Below are positions 8,252 through 16,494 of a stretch of DNA of 64,000 nt, in pieces. How positions within the stretch are numbered: the first letter of the stretch is position 1; each line of letters starts with the position of its first letter. The position numbers and the translations under genes are program-made. The notes beneath the pieces are model-generated. The model saw nothing but the letters and a program-made list of their open reading frames with translations, was not told the DNA's origin and searched no databases. Location: assembly GCA_031556525.1 (NCBI GenBank), contig JAVBSS010000037.1:1-64000 (forward strand). Reading direction: 5' to 3'. This DNA is from JAVBSN01 sp031556525 (GTDB lineage Bacteria; Bacillota; Clostridia; Lachnospirales; Lachnospiraceae).

Positions 8252-9343
8252 ATGTATCAATATATGGTATCAGGATTTTGGTATTTTATAAGAAGTATTG
8301 TTATGGCGGTCATTATATATACTATTTATTCAGTAATATTAATGATAACTAAAAAGAGAAATTTTAAAGAGGTTCATTCATTGCCAAAGGCGAAGATGTT
8401 TTTTGAAGTTATGTTAATGATATATGTATGCGCTATTTTGAAAATTACTGGAATAATAGGAATGAGTTTATATCTTGATATATCAGTAGCGTCATTAGGA
8501 TATATGTTTAAGATACCTTTTGTAGAGGCATCTATAAAGATGATAATATTAAATGTAATGCTTTTTATTCCTTATGGTTTCTTAGTGCCACTTGCATTTC
8601 CATCAAGTAAATTAAATTGGAAGAGGGCATTGCTTATAGGTTTTTGTAGCACATTATGTATAGAAGTACTACAGGTATTTAGTGGAAGATTGTGTGAGGT
8701 AGATGATTTAATTGCTAACACTTGTGGATTTTTAATAGGATTTTTGATATATCAAGCATTTAAAGAGATTGGTTCTAAAGAGTTAAGAAAAAAAGGAATA
8801 TTACATCTAATATGTATATGTGTAATTACTGGAGTATCCTTATTCTTACTTTCATTTGTTGCAAATGGAGATAAGGAACAGAAAGAACTAGATGAGTATT
8901 ATAATGGAATAAATAATGATGAAGCAATATCTTCAATATGTGAATACACAGTATATAATAATGGTAAGGAGTTTGATGCATTGCAGGATTTATCAATTGA
9001 TTGGGAGATGTGGTACATTGGAATGGGAATGAATATAGATAACCAATCAAGAGGATATGAATATCAAAATGATATAACTACCATAGAGGAAATACTTGAA
9101 CAAGAAAATGATGTAACCTACATAGAGATTGTTTTTGAAGAGCCACAATCATTTAGATTCTATAATAATAGGGATTGGTATATAGAAGATGTATTGCATT
9201 TAGTTTATTGTGTGGAAGATGGTACGTTATGGTATGGTGTCGAAGAGAACTCATTAGAATATAAGGCTGAATATGTAGATGAGGAATATCCGTTTTCAGT
9301 GGACGAGGATATGATAGATGAGATTTTGGAGTGGATGAAATAA
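8252..9343 (+). CDS. VanZ family membrane protein
   Basis: This 363-residue protein begins with four to five membrane helices (to about residue 205) containing the VanZ hallmark: NVMLFIPYGFLVPLAF, then a helix with CIEVLQVFSGRLCEVDDLIANTCG. The remaining 155 residues are a polar, acidic, probably extracytoplasmic domain with many Tyr and Trp residues that I do not recognise. VanZ proteins are linked to teicoplanin tolerance in one operon, but most members have no known function. It is preceded by AAAGAGG and stands between unrelated genes. Confidence 0.82.
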   Translation: MYQYMVSGFWYFIRSIVMAVIIYTIYSVILMITKKRNFKEVHSLPKAKMFFEVMLMIYVCAILKITGIIGMSLYLDISVASLGYMFKIPFVEASIKMIILNVMLFIPYGFLVPLAFPSSKLNWKRALLIGFCSTLCIEVLQVFSGRLCEVDDLIANTCGFLIGFLIYQAFKEIGSKELRKKGILHLICICVITGVSLFLLSFVANGDKEQKELDEYYNGINNDEAISSICEYTVYNNGKEFDALQDLSIDWEMWYIGMGMNIDNQSRGYEYQNDITTIEEILEQENDVTYIEIVFEEPQSFRFYNNRDWYIEDVLHLVYCVEDGTLWYGVEENSLEYKAEYVDEEYPFSVDEDMIDEILEWMK

Positions 9344-9472
9344 TGTAGAAGGATAGAATGAAGTTGTGAAAGTGAAACTAAAAAATAGATCAGAAGTTGT
9401 GAAACTCAAGATACATTTCGTGGTATTCATGATTTCCTTGTTGTAAGATTGAAATACGGAAGGAGTAAGAGC

Positions 9473-9973
9473 ATGAATCAAGAAAAGATAGGAAAGTTTA
9501 TTGCTGAACGAAGGAAACTAAAAAAACTAACCCAGCTTAAATTGGCTGATAAACTAGGAGTTACAGACCGTTCTATTTCAAATTGGGAAAATGGAATTTG
9601 CTTACCAGATGCTAGCGTGTATAAGCAATTATGCAATATTCTGGAAATATCAATGAATGATTTATTTGCAGGAGAAATAGTCAAAGAAGTAAACGAAAGA
9701 GAAGATGTCAATAGTAACTTATTGAATATTTTGGAACGTAGATTATTTAATGATGGCTTGAAACGCAGATTATTTAATGGTGGCAATGTAAATATTGATT
9801 TTGAAGAATTTCAATCTTCATTAAATATGATATCAGAAACAATTCTTTTGCTTTCAGAATTTGAAACAAAAGATGAGGCAGTAAAATACCTTGTGAAGGA
9901 AACAAAATTACCCGAACAAGAATGTTCTAATGCTTATGACTTTTATATTAATCTAAATAGTGATAGTAAGTGA
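9473..9973 (+). CDS. XRE family helix-turn-helix regulator
   Basis: The protein (166 residues) opens with a classic Cro/C1 helix-turn-helix: IGKFIAERRKLKKLTQLKLA followed by DKLGVTDRSISNWENG, then CLPDASVYKQLCNILEISMN. The C-terminal 90 residues are charged and helical, without a peptidase or toxin domain. The ATG at 9473 follows GGAAGGAG at a good distance; the frame open further upstream is not coding. A short direct repeat (RRLFNDGLK then RRLFNGGN) is present in the middle. It is not obviously phage-derived, and its target is unknown. Confidence 0.85.
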   Translation: MNQEKIGKFIAERRKLKKLTQLKLADKLGVTDRSISNWENGICLPDASVYKQLCNILEISMNDLFAGEIVKEVNEREDVNSNLLNILERRLFNDGLKRRLFNGGNVNIDFEEFQSSLNMISETILLLSEFETKDEAVKYLVKETKLPEQECSNAYDFYINLNSDSK

Positions 9974-10198
9974 CAAGTTCTAATATGTATAGTAATTATA
10001 GGAGCTGAAGTATATAGATTAGATAAGGCAAAAGAATTGGAAACCTTTTTTACTTTGAGTAATACGGATACATATACATTAGAAGCAGACTGTAATAATG
10101 TTGTTGGAAAATTTAAGATTAAAGTTTATAATATGGATTAAAGTAAAAGTAATACTGCATTTGCTGGTGATTATGTTGACTATGACATGATTTTATAA
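9974..10198 (+). pseudogene. Decayed gene fragment downstream of the XRE gene
   Basis: One frame directly after the XRE stop reads as plausible protein (AKELETFFTLSNTDTYTLEA, then NNVVGKFKIKVYNMD). It meets a TAA at 10139-10141 and resumes in the same frame (SKSNTAFAGDYVDYDMIL) up to a TAA at 10196. There is no start codon or ribosome site. It looks like the remains of a small beta-rich secreted protein gene. The family is not recognised, and chance cannot be excluded. Confidence 0.35.
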
Positions 10199-10216
10199 GA
10201 TGAAAGGATGAATTAA

Positions 10217-10606
10217 ATGAAATTAGATGGTTTTGGTATTTTTGTAGAAGACATGGAAGTAATGATTAAGTTTTATAGAGACATGCTAGGGTTTGAGATA
10301 AAAGAAGATGTAGATACTTCAAATGTGTTTTTAGAGAAAGATGGAACATTGTTTTTACTCTATAGAAGAAAAGATTTTGAAGATATGACAAGTAGGTCAT
10401 ATGGATATGCAAAAGGAATAAATGGGCATTATGAAATAGCCCTTAGTGTAGATAATTATGCAGAGGTTGATGCAACTTATGAAAAATTAATGTCACAAGG
10501 AGTACAATCTATTTTAGAGCCTACAACAGAACCTTGGGGACAGCGTACATGTTATATTGCTGATCCAGAAGGAAATTTGATAGAGATAGGATCATTTAAT
10601 CAGTAA
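10217..10606 (+). CDS. VOC family (glyoxalase/bleomycin resistance) protein
   Basis: At 129 residues this is a single vicinal-oxygen-chelate module pair: FGIFVEDMEVMIKFYRDMLG at the start and GQRTCYIADPEGNLIEIGSF at the end, the two classic beta-alpha-beta-beta-beta signatures. The final Glu of the second motif is a usual metal ligand. Members act as lyases, dioxygenases or antibiotic-binding proteins; the substrate cannot be read here. AAAGGATG precedes the ATG. It converges with the broken MerR gene downstream. Confidence 0.88.
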   Translation: MKLDGFGIFVEDMEVMIKFYRDMLGFEIKEDVDTSNVFLEKDGTLFLLYRRKDFEDMTSRSYGYAKGINGHYEIALSVDNYAEVDATYEKLMSQGVQSILEPTTEPWGQRTCYIADPEGNLIEIGSFNQ

Positions 10607-10613
10607 ATAGATA

Positions 10614-10937
10614 TTACCAATTCAAAGGATTGCAATCATCTTCGCATTTACCATCTATGATATCTTGGCAATGGTCAACTTTTTCGGTGATACAAGTCAT
10701 TCTTTGTTGTGCTAATTTAAGTTCTTCTGTAGTTTTTTCTTTTAATGTTAAAAGAATATGATATCGTTCTGAAATTGTAGTATTTCCCTTCAAACAAAGG
10801 TCAAAATAATGTTTGATATCTGGAATAGTCATTACACTTGCACGCAAAAAAGTAGCAGCTTGCAACCAGTTAATAGCTTGTTCGTCAAAGATACGATTAC
10901 CATGTGTATCATGGTGCAAATGCAAAGGCAAAAGCAA
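10614..10937 (-). pseudogene. MerR family regulator lacking its DNA-binding head
   Basis: Homology starts at about 10915 with DTHGNRIFDEQAINWLQAAT and continues through the MerR wing and long dimer helix to a C-terminal cysteine pair (DGKCEDDCN). The first 25-30 residues, which carry the helix-turn-helix start (normally IxxVAxxxGxxxxTLRYYE), are missing and replaced by unrelated residues MLLPLHLHH from DNA across a junction. It therefore cannot bind DNA normally. The break marks the left edge of a rearranged region. A normal family member has about 125-130 residues. Confidence 0.75.
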
Positions 10938-11408
10938 ATTCAGTTCAAGGAATTCGGGAAATGATATACATATCTAGAAAAGTATCTAAAACAGAGAATA
11001 GGAAAATAAAAAATGCAAAAAAAGCAAGTCAGGGATGGTATCGTTATTTAACAAGATTTGCTTTGCCAGTTAGTTTGGATGGAAGTGATATATCTTATTA
11101 TAATATTTATCTTGCAACTTTGCTAGAGAGAAGGAAAAAGCGGTAGCAAAGGAGGAACGTATTGCCCGACGTATCCTGACAGATCTTTCAGAATCGCATG
11201 AAGGCAGAGAAAAGGAACAGAAGCAAGAAAAGATTAGAGAAGCAGAGGAAATTAGGCAGCCGAAACGATAGGCTGTTATTTTTTTGCAAAGAGGGGAATG
11301 GTCTATGTCAGATTTGAGGCTCAACTCTAACAAGTGATTTTATTGATAAACTGTTACTGTTTAGCGGAATACAAAGAAAGGCACGCTTTATCTAGGATGT
11401 AAAGAACG
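10938..11408. other. Rearranged remnant region without an intact gene
   Basis: About 470 bases hold only pieces. From about 11111 to 11271 on the plus strand one frame encodes a highly charged C-terminal tail (KEERIARRILTDLSESHEG, then EKIREAEEIRQPKR) ending at a TAG, with G+C and codon use unlike the AT-rich surroundings. A ten-codon frame at 11304 has a GGGG-type ribosome site and stops at once. Such tails are common on mobilisation proteins of integrative elements, but I cannot name this one. The stretch sits between the beheaded MerR gene and the TetR module. Confidence 0.5.
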
Positions 11409-11459
11409 AATCTTGACGGTGTAAAGATAATATGATACAATCTTTACATTGTCAAGATT
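11409..11459 (+). promoter_or_regulatory. Promoter inside a long inverted repeat (TetR operator)
   Basis: TTGACG (11413-11418) and TACAAT (11436-11441), 17 bases apart, drive the TetR gene. Both elements lie in an inverted repeat with 20-base arms (11409-11428 and 11440-11459), matching at 18 of 20 positions around an 11-base centre. The right arm runs up to the ribosome site. This is the expected form of an autoregulatory operator for the TetR encoded next. Confidence 0.7.
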
Positions 11460-11470
11460 GGAGGATAATT

Positions 11471-12085
11471 ATGAGCGAAAAATCATATCATCATGGCGAC
11501 TTACACACGGCCATGATTGAAAAAGGAATTGAATTAATTAACAAAGATGGCATGAATGCGCTTTCATTGCGAAAGGTAGCTGCCAGTTGTGGGGTTAGCC
11601 ATACCGCACCTTATAGTCATTTTGCAAGTAAGGACCATTTGATTGCTGCTATTCAAAATCATATTACCGAGCAATTCATGGAGGTTTTGGAGGAAGCCGT
11701 GAAAAAAGACGGTGAATCGCCAGAGGGGCTGTTTCATATGGGTTGTGCCTATGTTCTGTTTTTCGTACGCAATCCGCAGTATTTTTCTTTTTTATTTTCA
11801 CGGGCTAATATTCATATTGATATGAGTGAAAATCTCGAAGGATATGCACCTTTTGCACTTTATAAAAAACTCATGCTCGGTTTATTTGACAAAATAAAAT
11901 ATCCAAGTGAATTGCGATTGAATACGATTATCTCCCATTGGGCGTTTGTTCAGGGGTTGGCTTCGGTTGCGACAATGCCCGGCTCCAGTTCGGCGCTGGA
12001 ATGGGAGCAACGAATACCAAACTTATTATCTAATTCATATTTTTTGAGTGGTGACAATATTTGTGAAACGAGGAAAACTGAATGA
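11471..12085 (+). CDS. TetR/AcrR family transcriptional regulator
   Basis: The 204-residue protein starts SYHHGDLHTAMIEKGIELIN and has the helix-turn-helix ALSLRKVAASCGVSHTAPYS followed by HFASKDHLIAAI (residues 10-57). The C-terminal domain is of the common form with a WAFVQGLASV helix. The start at 11471 follows GGAGGATAATT. The stop overlaps the next gene's ATG by 4 bases, so it is translationally coupled to the membrane protein and EFR1 gene. It probably represses its own three-gene unit through the palindromic promoter. Its G+C is higher than that of flanking genes, a sign of transfer. Confidence 0.88.
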   Translation: MSEKSYHHGDLHTAMIEKGIELINKDGMNALSLRKVAASCGVSHTAPYSHFASKDHLIAAIQNHITEQFMEVLEEAVKKDGESPEGLFHMGCAYVLFFVRNPQYFSFLFSRANIHIDMSENLEGYAPFALYKKLMLGLFDKIKYPSELRLNTIISHWAFVQGLASVATMPGSSSALEWEQRIPNLLSNSYFLSGDNICETRKTE

Positions 12086-12732
12086 AGAAACAAGGATTTT
12101 CTTTTTTGTCTTTGGCATTGTTTGCATTTGCAGGTTTAGGGTTAGAAGTATTGTTAGCAATTTTAATTGAGCCGCTAATTTACGGTCAGAATATGAGCGC
12201 ATGGGGAACTACCGAAAATATTTTACATTGGGTAATAACCTGTATGATGTGGGGCGCAATAGCAGCATTATTAATTAAAATAGCACAGACAATGTTTTCT
12301 TTTAATATCTTTTCATTCAAAGATAAACTTAATATTTTGAATTGGTTGATTTGTTTGTGTATTTTAGTGTTCTGTTTAGTGATAAGCATAATTGACTGGA
12401 ATGGATTGAAAGTGGTTAAAGAATTTCAATATAATAAATTGCCGAAATTTATCTTTCAATATATCTATTATTTTTTTGAAACGGCTCTTGTATTTCTAAT
12501 TATTGTTTTCGGGCAAAAGGCCGGAGAATATTTTTTTACAGTAAAAAGTGTTCCATGGGGTGGTCTGTTAGCAGGTTTAACTTGGGGACTTATCCATATG
12601 CTCACCAAAGGCGATATTGCTACCGGATTATTGAGCTGCTTATATGGCGTGCTTTATGGAGTTATTTATCTTGGAGCAAAGAAAAACACGTCTATATCAT
12701 ATGTGTTAATTTGCTTGGCGTTTATATTATAG
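12082..12732 (+). CDS. Multi-pass membrane protein of unknown function
   Basis: The 216-residue protein has six or seven hydrophobic segments. The segment GGLLAGLTWGLIHMLTKGD near residue 160 is reminiscent of the CPBP/abortive-infection intramembrane protease signature (an H in a helix after W-G), but the usual EExxxR is not visible, so the resemblance is partial. It overlaps the TetR gene (ATGA) and is followed by the EFR1 gene after 12 bases, so the three form an operon. Its function is unknown; the context suggests a membrane partner of a redox protein or a resistance determinant. Confidence 0.7.
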   Translation: MKKQGFSFLSLALFAFAGLGLEVLLAILIEPLIYGQNMSAWGTTENILHWVITCMMWGAIAALLIKIAQTMFSFNIFSFKDKLNILNWLICLCILVFCLVISIIDWNGLKVVKEFQYNKLPKFIFQYIYYFFETALVFLIIVFGQKAGEYFFTVKSVPWGGLLAGLTWGLIHMLTKGDIATGLLSCLYGVLYGVIYLGAKKNTSISYVLICLAFIL

Positions 12733-12744
12733 GAGGATTTGTTT

Positions 12745-13500
12745 ATGAGTAAAACCATTTATTATTTTTCAGCAACAGGAAACAGTTTGCAAACCGCACT
12801 GGATATTGCTGAGGGTATTGGAGATACGGAAATTATTTCAGTAGCCAAAGCAGGTAAAAATGTAAAATCCGACAGTGAAGTTATCGGCTTTGTATACCCC
12901 GTTTTTGCAGGGGGGTTACCCAACATGGTACATGACTTCATTCAAAGTGGTAATTGGAAAAAGGACGCCTATATTTTCGCAATAGCCACTTGTGGTATGT
13001 CTGCTGGGGGTGCTAACTATGAAATAGATAAGTTGTTGCGCCAACAAGGCACTCATTTGTCCTATGGAATGAAGTTATGTATGGGAACGAATTATATCGT
13101 TTTATATGATTTAAAACCGGAAGCACGAAATAAAATTTTAGCCAAAGCAGATAGACAGCTAAAAGTAATTATCTCCGATTTGAATGAACGGAAATCTAAC
13201 AGATGGTCACGTGGTACGGCATTTTCTCGTAAACGTCATAAGAAAATTGCTGCCACATATAAAACCACCGATATGAATTATATTGTTTCAGATTCATGCA
13301 GAGTTTGTGGTCAGTGTTCCAGCATCTGTCCAGCAAAGAATATTCAAATTATAGACAATAAACCAAAATTTTTGCATCAATGCGAGCATTGTATGGCTTG
13401 TATACATTGGTGTCCACAAAAAGCAATTAATGTTTCAAATAAAACTCAAAGCAGAAGCCGTTATCATCATCCAAAGGTAAATGTAGAGCAGATAAAGTAA
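12745..13500 (+). CDS. EFR1 family ferrodoxin (flavodoxin plus 2[4Fe-4S])
   Basis: This 251-residue protein has an N-terminal flavodoxin fold beginning TIYYFSATGNSLQTALDIAE, with the FMN phosphate loop SATGNS at about residues 8-13. A C-terminal bacterial ferredoxin domain has two cluster motifs, CRVCGQCSSICPAKNI and CEHCMACIHWCPQKAI. Such fusions are thought to carry electrons between ferredoxin and flavin partners in anaerobes; no specific partner is known. AGGAGG precedes the ATG at 12745. It ends the TetR-controlled operon. A second EFR1 gene lies at 16878. Confidence 0.9.
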   Translation: MSKTIYYFSATGNSLQTALDIAEGIGDTEIISVAKAGKNVKSDSEVIGFVYPVFAGGLPNMVHDFIQSGNWKKDAYIFAIATCGMSAGGANYEIDKLLRQQGTHLSYGMKLCMGTNYIVLYDLKPEARNKILAKADRQLKVIISDLNERKSNRWSRGTAFSRKRHKKIAATYKTTDMNYIVSDSCRVCGQCSSICPAKNIQIIDNKPKFLHQCEHCMACIHWCPQKAINVSNKTQSRSRYHHPKVNVEQIK

Positions 13501-13632
13501 AATCTAAACGCGGGAGGCAGGATATGCAGGAAAGAGAAAGAATCAAAAACATGGATAATTATAGATTCTGATTTTGGTTTCGTCAAGGGGAATTTCGATG
13601 AATGTTCATTTTTTGACAAGGGAAAATTCACA

Positions 13633-13977
13633 TTATGATTCTTTGTTGCAACAGCCAGTAGTACTTAGATAGTTTTCTCCCCAGTCACACATAGCATTTA
13701 ACATAGGGAAAAGACTGTTGCCGAATTCAGTTAAATTATATTCAGTCTTAGGTGGAACTACAGGATATACGGTTCTAGTAATAAGACCGTCTCTTTCTAA
13801 CTCTCGTAGTTGTTGTGTTAACATCTTATCTGTTGCGTTAGGCATCTTTTTATGTATTTCACCATATCGTAGTGTACAGTTCATTAGATGCCATAGGATA
13901 ATGGCTTTATATTTTCCACCAATTAGTGAAATAGTGGCTTCCATTGGGCAGTTAAAATTGTTGGTTTTGGTTGACAT
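13633..13977 (-). CDS. HxlR family transcriptional regulator
   Basis: The 114-residue winged-helix protein shows the HxlR pattern: FNCPMEATISLIGGKYKAII at the start, with the Cys10 often used as a redox or electrophile sensor, then LTQQLRELERDGLITRTVYP and VPPKTEYNLTEFG. The normal family form CPVEATLDVIGGKW is kept. The gene is divergent from a nitroreductase gene with an inverted repeat between them. It probably controls that nitroreductase in response to reactive compounds; this is inference from context, common for HxlR proteins. Confidence 0.9.
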   Translation of the reverse strand: MSTKTNNFNCPMEATISLIGGKYKAIILWHLMNCTLRYGEIHKKMPNATDKMLTQQLRELERDGLITRTVYPVVPPKTEYNLTEFGNSLFPMLNAMCDWGENYLSTTGCCNKES

Positions 13978-13992
13978 ATAATCTCCTTACTT

Positions 13993-14055
13993 ACTTTTTG
14001 GGTAGTATATACCAAAAAAGTGCATACTTGAATAAAAGTTTGGTGTTGCTATAAT
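13993..14055 (+). promoter_or_regulatory. HxlR-type operator and nitroreductase promoter
   Basis: TTGAAT (14028-14033) and TATAAT (14050-14055), 16 bases apart, point to the nitroreductase gene. Just upstream, 13993-14021 is an inverted repeat: ACTTTTTGGGTA and TACCAAAAAAGT around a 5-base centre, with one mismatch. Divergent HxlR genes commonly bind such a site; the binding is inferred. Confidence 0.6.
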
Positions 14056-14102
14056 TATATTAGTGGTTAACCCGAATTACAAGAAAAATTTAGGAGGATA
14101 AT

Positions 14103-14615
14103 ATGTCAGTATTAGAGATTGCTAAAAAACGCTATTCTGTTCGTAAATATAAAAATAAAAATGTAGAAGAGGAAAAACTAGAAAAAATATTAGAGGTAGC
14201 TCATGTTGCACCAACAGCAGCAAATTTACAACCAGTTAGATTGTTTGTTGTTAAAAGTAATGAAGGATTGGCGAAATTGGGAAAGGCAGCTAATGTGTAT
14301 AATGCACCTATAGCTATTGTTGTTTGTGTAGATAAGTTAAAAGCATGGAAGCGACCCTTTGACGGAATGATTACAACTGATATTGATGCTTCTATACTAA
14401 CAGATCATATGATGTTAGAAGCAACAGGGCAGGGATTAGGTACTGTGTGGATATGTTATTTTAAGGCAGATATTTTAAAGGAGGAGCTTGATTTACCTAA
14501 TAATTATGAACCAATAAATATATTAGCAGTAGGATATAGTGATGAACCAGAGGCTGACGTAAATAGGCATGAGCAACTTAGAATACCTATGAAAGAGTTG
14601 GTTTCGTATATTTAA
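14103..14615 (+). CDS. Nitroreductase family protein
   Basis: At 170 residues this is a small FMN-dependent nitroreductase. It begins VLEIAKKRYSVRKYKNKNVE with the FMN-phosphate Arg-Ser/Arg pair (RYSVRKY), followed by APTAANLQPVRLFVV, and a later GQGLGTVWICYF, the other conserved FMN contact. Members reduce nitro groups, quinones or flavins with NAD(P)H. GGAGG lies before the ATG. Divergent from the HxlR gene and probably induced through it. The substrate is unknown. Confidence 0.9.
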   Translation: MSVLEIAKKRYSVRKYKNKNVEEEKLEKILEVAHVAPTAANLQPVRLFVVKSNEGLAKLGKAANVYNAPIAIVVCVDKLKAWKRPFDGMITTDIDASILTDHMMLEATGQGLGTVWICYFKADILKEELDLPNNYEPINILAVGYSDEPEADVNRHEQLRIPMKELVSYI

Positions 14616-14692
14616 TAATCAAGTGAATTTTAATAAATATTCAAAGTGCATACAATGCAATATTACAGGAAGTATCGTAACCTACCACATAC

Positions 14693-14721
14693 TAGACACC
14701 ATATAAATGCTTTAGTATAAT
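14693..14721 (+). promoter_or_regulatory. Promoter for the DUF3592-like gene
   Basis: TAGACA (14693-14698) and TATAAT (14716-14721) have the optimal 17-base spacing and lie about 50 bases before the ATG of the next gene. Confidence 0.6.
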
Positions 14722-14768
14722 ATTAATAATTATGACTATACATATATTTAAAGAGTGGGAGGTATGAT

Positions 14769-15740
14769 ATGCGTTTAAAAGATGATTCGATTACTAGTAA
14801 TATGAAGATAAAGGATGATTTTATTACCGATGATACAATTGATATGCAAGGAAATACATATGGGCAAAATCCATATTCAAGAGATGAGTATTCAAACAAG
14901 GATAATGGTAATAAGGCTTATGTTAATGAAGATTATCAAATGGAGAATTTTGAAGATAATATTTATGTGACACCAGTAGATAAAGCAAAAGAAATATCAG
15001 CAGAAGATACAAAGAAGGATAACATTAAATCAATTATTTTCCTTGCTGTACTTGCAGTATGGGGGATATGTTTGTACATAGCTTATAATAGTGGTTCGGT
15101 ATTAATGTATAGTCTTTTAGGAATGCCGTTTTTTGCATTTGGAATATTGATGATATATGGATTGTTTGAGACAGGGTATAAACACTCTGGGTTTGGTGTA
15201 AATTTGATGTGGACTACCGTAGTTGCATACGTAGGAGCATGTATGACTATAATACCATTGTTAATATTTTTCAGTCCGTCATTTAAAAATATGTTTGGAG
15301 AAAGAGCATTTGTAAGAGTAGCATTAATGTGCTTTATAGTATCTGGAGTTGTACAATTGTTTGCAGGTTTTTATAAGCTTATATATAATAAGCGTTTTTG
15401 TACAGTAAAATCAGAGGCTATATGTGTAGATAGGGAAGAACATCATAGTACTAGAGGAAGAGTAGTAACAATAGAAAATACTAGTGCAGATAGAATAAGG
15501 AATAGAGAAAGGTCATATTCAGGAACATTCAAATACGAATATAATGGCAAAGAGTATGAGGGTGAGGATGATACGTTTTCAAATCAAAATATAGCGCAAA
15601 AGGGGCAAAGATATACCATATATATCAATCCTAATAATCCTGAACAATTTTATCGTCCTACGCCTAGAACGGATGCCATACGCTTTATTATGGGAGCAAT
15701 GTTCTTGTTTATTGGAACTCTTGCATGGATTTTATATTAA
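14769..15740 (+). CDS. DUF3592-like membrane protein
   Basis: This 323-residue protein starts with about 85 hydrophilic residues rich in Asp, Asn and Tyr, then has four membrane helices (roughly residues 88-205). A cytoplasmic or surface domain follows: FKYEYNGKEYEGEDDTF and GQRYTIYINPNNPEQFY, then a last helix. The EYNGKEY and YINPNNPEQ pair is the mark of DUF3592-type domains. The function is unknown. GGGAGG precedes the ATG at 14769 and a hairpin terminator follows the stop, so it is a single-gene unit. Confidence 0.72.
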   Translation: MRLKDDSITSNMKIKDDFITDDTIDMQGNTYGQNPYSRDEYSNKDNGNKAYVNEDYQMENFEDNIYVTPVDKAKEISAEDTKKDNIKSIIFLAVLAVWGICLYIAYNSGSVLMYSLLGMPFFAFGILMIYGLFETGYKHSGFGVNLMWTTVVAYVGACMTIIPLLIFFSPSFKNMFGERAFVRVALMCFIVSGVVQLFAGFYKLIYNKRFCTVKSEAICVDREEHHSTRGRVVTIENTSADRIRNRERSYSGTFKYEYNGKEYEGEDDTFSNQNIAQKGQRYTIYINPNNPEQFYRPTPRTDAIRFIMGAMFLFIGTLAWILY

Positions 15741-15760
15741 TTTTATAAAAATAATTATAG

Positions 15761-15797
15761 GGATTGAATCTTGTCAGTGCAGGATTCAATCCTTTTT
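15761..15797 (+). terminator. Intrinsic terminator
   Basis: GGATTGAATC (15761-15770) pairs perfectly with GATTCAATCC (15783-15792), followed by TTTTT. It ends the DUF3592-like gene. Confidence 0.85.
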
Positions 15798-15837
15798 GGT
15801 ATAATAAGTTTAGTGTGTTATGAAAGGAATTTAAACT

Positions 15838-16485
15838 ATGGATATTCAACTTAGACGTGAAGAAACAACAGATTATATAGAAACAGAAAATCTAACAAGG
15901 GAAGCATTTTGGAATCAGTATATACCAGGTTGTGATGAGCATTACTTGATATATATTATGCGTGATTGCCCAGAATTTGTACATGAGCTTGATATTGTTG
16001 CAATAGATGATAACAAAATTGTTGGAAATATAGCATATGTAAAGGCAATTATTGAAGGCGATAATGGGAAAATATATGAGGTGTTAACCCTAGGTCCTAT
16101 ATCAGTTTTACCTGAATATCAAAATAAAGGTATTGGTGGGAAAATGATTGAGCATACGAAAAAGATAGCAAGTGATATGGGGTATAGTGCTATTTTATTA
16201 TGTGGAGACCCTAATTATTATTCAAAACAAGGATTTGTTGCTGCTGAGCAATTAGGTATTAGAACAGCAGACAATATGTATGCAGACGCACTACAAGTTT
16301 GTGAACTATATGAAAATGCATTGTCGGAGGCGAGAGGTCGCTATATTGAAAACAGTATATATGAGGTCGAAGAATCTAAAGCAATAGAGTTTGATAAAGG
16401 TTTTCCAATAAAAGAAAAACTTAGTGGAACACCATCACAAAAAAGATTTAATGAACTTGTAGTTATGAGAAGAAAAGCAATCTAA
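15838..16485 (+). CDS. GNAT family N-acetyltransferase (YhbS-like)
   Basis: The 215-residue protein has the GNAT core with motif A in LGPISVLPEYQNKGIGGKMI (about residues 84-103), followed by a helix, then LLCGDPNYYSKQGFV, the YhbS-type continuation. The C-terminal 60 residues form an extra segment seen in this subgroup. It uses acetyl-CoA; the acceptor is unknown. It lies 9 bases before the next gene, so it may be cotranscribed with the duplicated-domain gene and the EFR1 gene. Confidence 0.88.
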   Translation: MDIQLRREETTDYIETENLTREAFWNQYIPGCDEHYLIYIMRDCPEFVHELDIVAIDDNKIVGNIAYVKAIIEGDNGKIYEVLTLGPISVLPEYQNKGIGGKMIEHTKKIASDMGYSAILLCGDPNYYSKQGFVAAEQLGIRTADNMYADALQVCELYENALSEARGRYIENSIYEVEESKAIEFDKGFPIKEKLSGTPSQKRFNELVVMRRKAI

Positions 16486-16494
16486 GGAAAAATT

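Noticed and set aside
2973..9973. Integron-like gene cassette array
   Set aside because: Single small genes in one direction look cassette-like, but no attC-type inverted repeats or shared spacer sequences were seen.
10904..11146. 80-codon plus-strand frame after the VOC gene
   Set aside because: It spans the broken MerR junction and has no ribosome site; its residues look random. Treated as part of the remnant region.
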